In this document: piece by piece, positions 55,952 to 64,000 of the stretch
How positions within the stretch are numbered: the first letter of the stretch is position 1
How the letters are laid out: every line of letters begins with the position of its first letter
NCBI GenBank assembly: GCA_003988855.1
Contig: QYAI01000171.1
Coordinates: 23,135 to 87,134, forward strand
Source of the DNA: Arachnopeziza araneosa
Lineage: Eukaryota; Ascomycota; Leotiomycetes; Helotiales; Arachnopezizaceae
Direction of reading: 5' to 3'
DNA: 64,000 nt
Notes under the pieces: model-generated
Told to the model about the DNA's origin: nothing
Databases searched by the model: none
What the model saw: the letters and a program-made list of their open reading frames with translations, nothing else
Translations under genes and position numbers: made by a program

Positions 55952-58726
55952 ATGGGTTTGAATTCTGCCATTGAGGCCAACATGGCCGGCAATGAGGCAG
56001 TCAAGCCCAGTGCAATACCTCTTGGCCAACGCCTACATCATACAGAAAACCCAGCTTCAAAACAACGAGCTCCTTTAGTTCATCGACCACGAAAGCTCTC
56101 CATCGGAATCCATGGCTCTAATTCTTCTGTATCACTATCAGAGTCTCGCAGAGATAGCTCGATCAGTAGCAGATCCTCTGCCACGTCCGCGACTTCGATT
56201 GATGCCTCCTCACAATCTCGAGAGACTTCTAAATTTTCCTCCAAGAAGCACTACGATCTCCCATGCGAGTTTATATTTGCTGGCTGTCAGGCGCGATTTT
56301 GTCAAGATGATTACGAAAATTGGATTCAGCATTCAATCTCACACTTTTTGGGGTTGCCTCTGCCAGCTTTTGCAATTTGTATATTTTGTCGATCCAGCTT
56401 CCAGTCAACAGATAACCTGCTTCAAAATTGGAGATCTCGGATGGAACATATACGGTGCCATCTTGCAGATGGATTTCTGAGCGAGATAAAGCCAGACTAC
56501 TGGATTATTCAGTACATGAGGGAAAACGAAATGGTCTCCGATGAAGATTACCTTTATGCGCTGAAGACTTCAGACCAACCTCAACCCAACCGCTATGTCC
56601 AATCAATTGCTGAGACTTGCGAGATTGCCAGGTTCATGGGAAGAGGCTTGTGGGAGGCAGATGACCCGTCGAAAGAAGATCGATATCGAAATCAACCTCA
56701 ATCCAGCCGCCATCTACAAAGAAAATATGTGGCTTATGGCCTTGCTAGAGCAGGGGAAGGGGGTTTGTGGGAAGTAGATGACCTAGAGAAAGAGGATCAA
56801 CACCGGAATCGACGTCAAAACCAGAGGCGCAAAGACCGAACGGCAAAAGTTCTCATTCTCCAAGAAGGGCTAGGCAGTAGTGACCCATACTTTGATTTGC
56901 ATCAACTTGGTGTTCGACCTCCTCTTCAAGAAGAAGACCTTATTTCATTTTCTGAGGTGACTTCAGTTATACCATACATCAAATCTGCGGAATCAGCTTT
57001 AAATTTCAGATGCGTAGAGAATACCGAACATTCTAAATCCCTATGATCTATCATATCCATTGGAGACGAATGTTCGTCAAATGAAGAGGAGTTAGAAGAG
57101 GATCAGGAAATCTTGTTGGACCCTGAAGAAGTCAAATCTCGAATATCAGAGCTTTGGAGTTGGCTAGCGAAGAGGGCACTCAACCCAATCAATGATGAGA
57201 TTCTGCAGTATGTGGAGCAGAATTTCTCGTCAGTTTCTCGATGGGGAGGAGCATCAATCTTACGGTACCACGCCTCATGCTCTGCATCCGACCCCAATAA
57301 GCCGCCAAACACGACAGGCCTACAATCTAAGTCAGCGATATCAAAGATGTCGAAACGTCGCTGGGAAAACATTGATGATAATTGTTCAGAAGAAGATGAC
57401 GGTTTTCCAGAACAATCCAGACAGTTTAAGCCACCAGAGAACCATCAAGACTTCGCGCTTTGGTTTGCTTGTCCTTATCCAAAGCGGAATCCTCAAAAGT
57501 ATAACGTTCAAGATTGGCGAAGTTGTGCGGCTACTGCTCGCGAGACTGTTACCCGAGTGAAGTGAGTCGGATCCCCAGATTATACGTAAAGTTCTAACCA
57601 AGTTGGTATAACAGAGGTCACTTATATCAGAAGCACCTTATCAACCAGTGCGATCGATGCAAGGTGATCTTTGCAACAGAAACAGAGCTAGATGACCACG
57701 CAAAAGAAATCACAGGCTGTACGATGATAGAAGGACGCATTGATCGAGCCACAAGAGATATGACACGCCAGTTACGATCCAGGAGAAGCAATTTAGAGGC
57801 CAAACCGAAGCGCAAGCCCGGGAGCAAGTTTATCGTGTGTTGTTCCCACACGAACCGTTGCCAAACAGCCCTTGTAAGCCTTCCGATTCCCTCATTTCGT
57901 GTCTATGCAAATAAAGCATACTCATATGATGTCAACTTGATGGAACTTGAAATGTCCCCTAACATTGATCAGATTTTGGCCCAATCAGAGATGAAAGTGC
58001 TGGTCTAGTTCAAAGCCAAGATATTCGCAATCTAGCGACTGTCGAGGAGTTCTTAGGCCCTGAAATAGAAAGACTTTTCCGACAAGCTATCGAAATTGAA
58101 CTCGTGAATAATACACTGACAACCTCGGAAGAGTTCACGCGTCGTATGCTTCGTATGCTTCGAGGAGCGCGGTAGACGGCATTTGAAAATTATAGAACCA
58201 CGCTCAACACCTCTATTCACAACGCGGGCCCACCGTCTATTACAAATTCCGTAGATGGCTCGATAGACAATTCAAATCGAAACGCTCGAGCAATGCCAAG
58301 CAAAATCCAATCTCCACGCGAATCTGAGTCGAACATTTCCTTCAATGAATCTGAAAATACCTCCAGAAAGAAAGACGGATCGTCTGATTCCGGGTACGCG
58401 TCAAATTTGATGGCATAAGTCCTTCAGATATTGGTAATCTATCATCGGAAAACTCCACTGGGCCGTTTCTCTCACGTACTTGTCAGTCAATTGACAAAAA
58501 TGAGGTAATTGAATCATTTTCAGAAGGTCTCCTTAATAATGATATCAACGCCGCATCTATTAAGAGAGGAGATCACCATATCAGGCAGAGCGAACTCCAT
58601 CAAAATTCATCTCCTAACCTCATTAATCTCAATGCGTCTTCTAGAAGAAGAAATAACTTCACTAACAAGATCGAATCTCCTCATCACTTGTTTTCAGACC
58701 TCTTTAACCTCAAAGAAATTAATTAA
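55952..58726 (+). pseudogene. Large C2H2-type zinc-finger protein, multiply broken
   Basis: A remnant of a large, poorly characterised ascomycete family with atypical C2H2 fingers. The N-terminal frame is open from ATG 55952 and is Ser-rich. It then reads PCEFIFAGCQARFCQDDYENW, HSISHFLG and AICIFCRSSF, with RMEHIRCHLADGF as finger-like elements. A TGA at 57044-57046 interrupts it, yet the same frame goes on as EEELEEDQEILLDPEE and later FACPYPKRNPQKY. A genuine-looking 53-bp intron (57562-57614) joins to GHLYQKHLINQCDRCKVIF, another finger. From about 57790 the readable frame changes at least once (EQVYRVLFPHEP, then QDIRNLATVEEFLGPE). A TAG lies at 58173-58175, another frame change near 58405, and a TAA at 58724-58726. 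With five or more lesions it is a pseudogene of an ancestor of roughly 900 residues. Confidence 0.75.
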
Positions 58727-58970
58727 ACCAACTTCTCACAACAATTAGAGGGGTCGGAGGAAGCAGAAGTATACGCTCGGGAGGGTGTTCAGCAACAAGA
58801 CAAAGGTGGTTATGTGGAGACTAAAGAGGAGAGCAACTTATCATTGTGCGCAATCTGCAATAGTTCTTTGCTTTCTTCAATACATATAACCAGCAGCACC
58901 CTAATTTATCCTCCGACTTGCTCCGTATGCAAACATCCATCGGCGAGCATATAAATGTAATATGCTGGCG

Positions 58971-59293
58971 TCAAGTTCTCGCGTTGAACACACGCTCAAA
59001 GTCCTCGATTGTTCCCACCGCTCGCCCTTTGTGTTCTTGCATAGATAACACATGTTGTTCGAATAGGCGTTCTTGAAGGTTGGGTGCCGCATAGAGGAAG
59101 CTGTTGAGAGTACCAGAGGCTTTGGACGTTGAGTTCGTAGCACTGAGAAGTATGAGTTGTTAGCTTCCTTCAAATGCATTCACATTATCTTGAGTAAAGC
59201 AAAGCAACACTGAAGGGAGATCTCATTATACCTAGCGTCGTCACTAAACACGATACTTCGCTCTGAGAGCACTTTTCCATCTTTGGCAGACAT
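58971..59293 (-). CDS. Small protein of unknown family, copy A (77 residues, two exons)
   Basis: A small gene model supported by its paralogue at 61914-62230. Exon 1 is 59293-59232 (62 nt) and exon 2 is 59142-58971 (172 nt), separated by an 89-bp GT-AG intron with a GCTAAC branch site, phase 2. The product starts MSAKDGKVLSERSIVF, has a Ser/Thr-rich stretch at 20-32, then a helical, charged half (FLYAAPNLQERLFEQHV) and ends TIEDFERVFNART. There is no signal peptide, membrane segment or cysteine. Ungapped comparison with copy B gives 32 identities of 77, strongest at FLYA, the ERL/QRL region and IEDFER. I recognise no domain. Conservation of both exon lengths, intron site and phase argues for a real coding gene or a recently real one. 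Confidence 0.68.
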
Positions 59294-61913
59294 GTTGCAG
59301 GGTCATGGAGTTTGACGACGAAGCTTCACATTTCTGAGGTTAGTTTTCGACTTTGGATATGGATGGCGAAGTTTTCGGCGTAGCCTTGATTTCACAGAGG
59401 ATGCTTTTTGTATTTACAAGAACACAGAGTTTTGGGCATTCTCAAGGATTCGCTGTTCCCGATGGAGACCCCTGCAAAGTCGGTGGAGAGTAGCCTCTTG
59501 TCAGTCTTTTCACACCCGAATAAAGATTAGCTTTGTGAGCTCCTTCCCTTCCGCAAATAAGCGATTGGTAGGAATGTCAAAAGTTGGGAGCAGACAGGCG
59601 CCACTGATTGGCCTTGAAGCTCTGACTTCCGGGTGGGCATCCGCGTAAATATCCGGAGAGAGGATGACGAAGATTCTTACGACGTGGGAGAGGCCCTTTC
59701 GGGCCTTATATGGCTTGTTTGACTTCATCATGAGTTCGGGTTGCGAAAGCTGTCTCTTGCAATTCCTCTGGGAGTTACGCATAACTCTGCGAAACAGTTC
59801 CGAATTGAGTTGACAAGCTGATATCTCAACACGTGATCTGGTATCACCGAGTCAAGCACATTAGACGAGCCTGGAGCGAATACCGGAGTGAAGAGCATAT
59901 CTTGAAACGCCGCCTCGCTGCAGATTCAAGCCAGAATGTATTCATGCCACCACTTCACTTATCCTATCAAACTCTAAAAAGCATTAATGTGCCACGCAAG
60001 GCCGCTCATACGTCCCGAGGAAAGAGATGCGTGCATGTGGCTCTGGTAGATGCATTGATGGTGCAGATGGAGAGGAATTTTATGCCTGAACTCGTTGGCT
60101 ATCTTGCCGTTAACGGCCGATGACAGTCGACAGCCTCATTGAAGGTATTGATGTCAGAGAATTCAAGACTCTGTGGCTGCAAGCCTAGATATGCATTAAA
60201 CCTGTTCTGGTATTATGCTTAAGCGCAAACCAATCGTTGATCATCGCGCTCAGAGGAATAACCTGAGATGTATTTGTTTTATTGGATCTGGAAGAGCTTT
60301 GCCTACAGTCGTGTCATCGGTGCAGCGACTTCCTAGCACAAGTTCCGAGTCGCTTCCTTTAACATTCACTAGCGACTAAAAGGGTGCCTCGTAGGGCTTT
60401 CGCGCACAAATCAGTTTGTTCTACTCCTCTCTACACGACTCTCCCCTTTTATTTACTTCGTAGATACAACATGAAAGTAGCTTGAGATTAAGAACAACTA
60501 TAGCAAGTATATTAAGACAGCTATGGCAAGTATATTAAGACAGCTATGGCAAGTATATTAAGACAACTTATTTAGTATAATGCTATATTAGTAGTATTTG
60601 CAAAACTTACCCTAAACTTTGATTTTGGTATTCGTGCGACTCGTGTAAGGCTATAAAGCGCAGAAGACAAAACCAGGTAGAAAGTTTCCACTTTGCCAGG
60701 CGAAACAAGGCCAGCGTTGAAACTGTCTTGCGCGCTTGTTTGAAGAACATAAAAAAGTACTTTTGCAATAAACAAAATATATGATTAAAGTATGCAAATC
60801 TCTTATCAGGTTAGATCCAAGTAATAAATCTATTCTTTTGTCTCTTGTAAGTGTTCTCGTAAGATAGTTTGGCGAGGTGTGGCGTTTGGCACCTTCGCAT
60901 CCTTTTCGCATCATTTGAATATTGATCCTTCGCGCTCTAGCATAAAGTGCTCTAAGCATGATCCGCTACCATTTTCCTCATGATCGCCTGCAACTTGCCA
61001 CGATAATTACGAAGGTGGAATTCCGCATTCGCGCGTTTGCATCCGGCATTCTCATGGTCAATTTGCGAGTCTTGACAACACGTGCCTCCTGGACGTGGAC
61101 CCCAGAAAAAGGGGGTGGTGTTGATGTGTGGAAAAGAGATGTTGATGCTCTCCTCGTCCCGGCAAGACATTGCGCAAGCTAGCAGGGGTAAAACCTCCCA
61201 AGCAGACTTTACGAAGATATAGATAAAGATACACAAGATTATGTCGACACTGATCACCCATGCTAGCGTGGGCAAGTATCTCACCGGACCTGGGAAAAAC
61301 ACACCCCTCAGCCGCTCCCTCCCCGCAATCAGGCGGCGACTCGCTTCAAACCGCTCTCGAACCCTTCTCGGCGATTATTTCGGTGATTAAGTGCAGGAAC
61401 GGGTCTGCCTGATCTTGGGAACGCCTCGCCAGCCATGGAATGGACGCACGTCTTATCCGATTCAGTGTTTTGCACTCCTTGCGAACCTCATCGATGAATA
61501 TCGCTCCTACATGTCTATTGATCAAGGTCACGACTACACCATAGCCAAATCACCGCTGGGTGATCTCGCTGATGTTGGCAACAATACTGCTTTCCCATGA
61601 GAAGATGGAAGCATGGACAAGGCGCAATTTCTCTGTTCATTCGTTTAGTGAGGATATCGTTGTGTGAACCAGCGACATTGCCGCAGCGGTCACGATACTT
61701 GAAGGATACAATAACATCCAGTCAAGAGAGTGCTTAAGGATTAAGCAGCAACGGGATGCAGGAGTCAAAGATGAGACTAGAATTCTCTATTATATTCTGG
61801 AGCATTGCAACGCTTCATTCAATACATGGAACCAGTAATTTCTTCACGTATCCTCCAACAAAGCTTAAAATCCAAGCTTCCGTCCCGACCATCAGAAACA
61901 AATTACTTCGGTG
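59294..61913. other. Repeat-bearing gene-poor region between the two small paralogues
   Basis: No gene supported. Short frames (59510-59782 minus, 59833-60123 plus, 60952-61302 minus, 61346-61600 both strands) have no recognisable domain and no paralogue. An AT-rich stretch lies at about 60410-60850 and includes the 23-bp tandem repeat. The final 100 bases match the downstream flank of copy A in two blocks. Confidence 0.4.
60498..60566. repeat. Three tandem copies of a 23-bp unit
   Basis: Unit ctatggcaagtatattaaga plus cag, repeated three times; the first copy has one change (tatagc) and the last ends caa. Confidence 0.9.
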
Positions 61914-62230
61914 TCAACATTTCGAATTAAAGAGACGCTCAAAGTCCTCAATTGCTCTTGAAGCTCGCACTTTGTATTCGTACACCGCTGGCACATGTCC
62001 GTGGGACAGACGCTGTGCAAGACTGGAATCGGCATAGAGAAAGTTGTAGAGGATATTATTGTCTTTATGAGTCGCGTGTATAGCACTAGAGAATAGATTT
62101 GTCAGCTTAGTGCGAGTACATCTGCACAGTCTCAAGTAAAGATGCACTAAGTAGAGACACTCTCGTACCTTGTATGATGGCTTAAAGTCATCTTTTGCGC
62201 CGAGAGCACCTCCTCTTCTCTGGTAGACAT
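61914..62230 (-). CDS. Small protein of unknown family, copy B (77 residues, two exons)
   Basis: Paralogue of copy A. Exon 1 is 62230-62169 (62 nt) and exon 2 is 62085-61914 (172 nt), exactly the lengths of copy A, with an 83-bp GT-AG intron (GCTGAC branch) in the same phase 2 position. The product begins MSTREEEVLSAQKMTL, has a His/Thr-rich stretch (SHHTSAIHATHK), then YNFLYADSSLAQRL and ends RAIEDFERLFNSKC. There is no signal peptide or membrane helix, and one terminal Cys. Both copies point the same way, about 2.9 kb apart. The intron donor GTACGA and acceptor TTCTCTAG are sound. Function is unknown. Keeping an open frame across a spliced junction despite about 58 percent residue divergence suggests selection, which is inference. 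Confidence 0.68.
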
Positions 62231-62467
62231 CTTGCGGACGTGTGATGGAGAGCTCGAAAAACGGAGGCATGCTTTCTCGCGGCCTCTCTTAACACCTATG
62301 AGATGCACCCGACCCTGGGCCAAGAGCTGTGGCAGCATGGATGTCACGGGGGGTAAAGTGGCTCAACTCGTCGGAGAAGAGACGACGACGACGATGATTC
62401 ATCCTGACAATCACCGGTAGACGCAATTGGACTACCGATCGAATCAAGCCCTAGAGCAAGCGACGCA

Positions 62468-62516
62468 GGCCGTGGGCTGCACTACAGCCGCGACAGTAGT
62501 TTGTCGACCCACGGCC
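62468..62516. repeat. Nine-base perfect inverted repeat
   Basis: The arms ggccgtggg (62468-62476) and cccacggcc (62508-62516) flank a 31-base spacer. They could bind a dimeric regulator or form a hairpin. It may be chance. Confidence 0.5.
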
Positions 62517-62869
62517 GTGCAAGTCTGCAGCGTCGGGGACGCCAGGCTTCATTGTTACATCTGCCTTGGTGGAAGGTCTTTTGTGTGACTTGGGGAGTTA
62601 TGCGCGCCCTTGGCCCAAAGTAAAAAAACCATCCTCATGGGGCCTCTGGCCCCTACTATCCATGCTTAGAACGGTAGCTAGAGGGGATAAGGCTGTGATG
62701 TGAGGGACGAAGCAGATTGATCAATGTTCCATCAACCTTGTTACGATGGTGGATGCGAACAGCAGGGGCCGTCCGATCTGAATCCAATATTCCCGGGACC
62801 TCAGGGCTTCTCGGCTGTGACAGCCTCTCCTTGCGAGATGAAGTGGCACTCCGCAATACTTTGCCTGGT

Positions 62870-62947
62870 GAAGATTCGAGCAGTCAATGCACTTTGAAGA
62901 TTCGAGCAGTAAATGCACTTTGAAGATTCGAGCAGTAAATACACTTC
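62870..62947. repeat. Three tandem copies of a 26-bp unit
   Basis: Each copy begins gaagattcgagcagt and ends with a variant of aaatgcacttt. Copies 1 and 2 differ at one base, and copy 3 has changes near its end. Confidence 0.9.
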
Positions 62948-63219
62948 CGAGATATCCTCATTTGATTTCGAGACTGAGATACTGTTGCTTCTCATCCGTG
63001 TTTTCATCAACTCTCATCGGCTTTGATGGTTGGTATCATAGCTACTATAGGTCCCGTGTTGAGCTCTGAGAGACGTTTTTGTGTTGTTCGCCTTTAGCGC
63101 TTTTGGCGTTTTGGGGCTCCACTTACTGTATTATGTCGCCAGGAAAGGAAACTTCTCACCGGAGTGCTCCCTTCCCCACTTAGTCCCCCATGTTTCGGCA
63201 CGAACCAAAGATGACAGGC

Positions 63220-63261
63220 GTGGGATGTCCTCGGTGGGATGTCCTCGGTGGGATGTCTTCC
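63220..63261. repeat. Three tandem copies of a 14-bp unit
   Basis: Unit gtgggatgtcctcg; the third copy ends ttcc. Confidence 0.85.
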
Positions 63262-64000
63262 GTCCGTCCATTTGCTCAATAAGAATTAGACTGATTTTTT
63301 GATCGAGGCAACGTAGTTTGTCATGTCAAGTCGAAACGTAGGACTGTTTGGTGTTCCTCGTAAATGTTACTCTGGTGCACTCTGTCCCTCGACATACCGC
63401 TGAGGAGTTCACCCCTTTTGATGTGACCCTAGAATTGGGGAGCATGCCTGAACCTGGCCCGTTGATTTCCTGCTTCCAGCTTCCGAATCCCCCTGGTTGT
63501 TTGCCGCCTCACCGCCCAGCCGGGTGTGGACTCGGGAGGATTTGTGAGTCTCTGGGAGGCTTTGGTAGGGCTGGTTCCTTTGCGCCCCCAAAAAGACAGA
63601 GATCAACGAAGATGCCGTCACGATCGACACGTCATCCATTGTCGAGGTGAAGGAGCCTCGGTGTTGTGGCTGATGGAAGGAAATTTCCACCACCACCTAC
63701 CTAACAAGGCGATTGTTTCGGGACAGCGAGAAGATTCGGAAGACAATAGTCTGCGCTCTTCGGCACACTCACAAGGCATGCTCCATGCCCTAATGGTTGC
63801 CAGAATTGCGTGAGGCCCCAGAACCGCCTGCGCGAGTAATTAGTTCGGCCATTCTATTACTTTCCAGGGTAACCCAGCAGTCCCCTGATAACCGGAGCCG
63901 CATACTCGTATTCCCCTGCACTCGCACGGTCACCGCACTCGCCCGCCCCTCAAAAATCCATTTTTCTACCCCACCCCTCACTATATTTCTCCCCTTATCA

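Larger units (their letters stand above)
62231..64000. other. Gene-poor right end with short tandem repeats
   Basis: Apart from the promoter of copy B at the left, no gene is supported. Overlapping frames at 63350-63810 on both strands have no motif. The last 150 bases are C-rich and pyrimidine-rich on the plus strand and could be a promoter for a gene beyond the edge. Confidence 0.35.

Noticed and set aside
60952..61302. Possible third member of the small-protein family (an internal Met at 61170 begins MSCRDEES)
   Set aside because: Only the first few residues resemble the paralogues. No matching intron, IEDFER motif or flank block is present, so the likeness is probably chance.
63348..63813. 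Overlapping plus-strand frames near the right end
   Set aside because: Both strands are open over the same span with no motif; this suits GC-rich non-coding DNA better than a gene.

Overview
The window looks like nuclear chromosomal DNA of a filamentous ascomycete, probably Leotiomycetes or a near relative. Genes sit singly on both strands. They carry short introns (mostly 41-93 bp) with fungal donor, branch (CTAAC or CTGAC type) and acceptor sites. The content is typically fungal: Zn2Cys6 factors, HET and PAQR remnants, a P450, a DUF4360 secreted protein, a P4-ATPase, and an NFX1-helicase fused to CbbX-type AAA+ modules. No tRNA, rRNA, CRISPR or intact transposon was recognised. The class-level placement is inference.

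Left part (1-26 kb): a Zn2Cys6 factor cut by the left edge, a class II aldolase-like enzyme, a broken beta-lactamase-fold hydrolase, then a divergent pair made of an MFS sugar transporter and a secreted glycosidase-like protein. A DUF4360 secreted protein follows. After a 3 kb gene-poor stretch comes a 2385-residue helicase/AAA+ protein, then a GT8 glycosyltransferase and a PAQR (hemolysin III) remnant.

Middle (26-45 kb): a coiled-coil protein with five 11-residue repeats and a 1024-residue protein joining 2H phosphoesterase, endonuclease/exonuclease/phosphatase and poly(A)-polymerase-like domains. A mucin-like single-pass membrane protein follows. Next is a decayed island with broken kinase-like (APH), HET and SurE genes around one intact bZIP factor. 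It ends at a Dnf3-like phospholipid flippase.

Right part (45-64 kb): a six-segment membrane protein of unknown function, the C-terminal remnant of a regulator beside an NmrA/isoflavone-reductase-like gene, and an AGPAT diverging from a PdxT/SNO glutaminase. The PdxT gene converges on a cytochrome P450. Then come a multiply broken C2H2-type gene and two small paralogous two-exon genes of 77 codons each, inside repeat-bearing, gene-poor DNA.

Metabolic genes are scattered; no biosynthetic cluster is evident. The strongest candidate for something undescribed is the pair of 77-residue paralogues (58971-59293 and 61914-62230). They have identical exon lengths, the same intron position and phase, and matching 3' flanking blocks. 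The next most interesting is the three-domain RNA-processing protein at 27.5-30.8 kb. All gene models were built by eye from splice signals and reading-frame continuity. Each multi-exon model given as intact sums to a whole number of codons.
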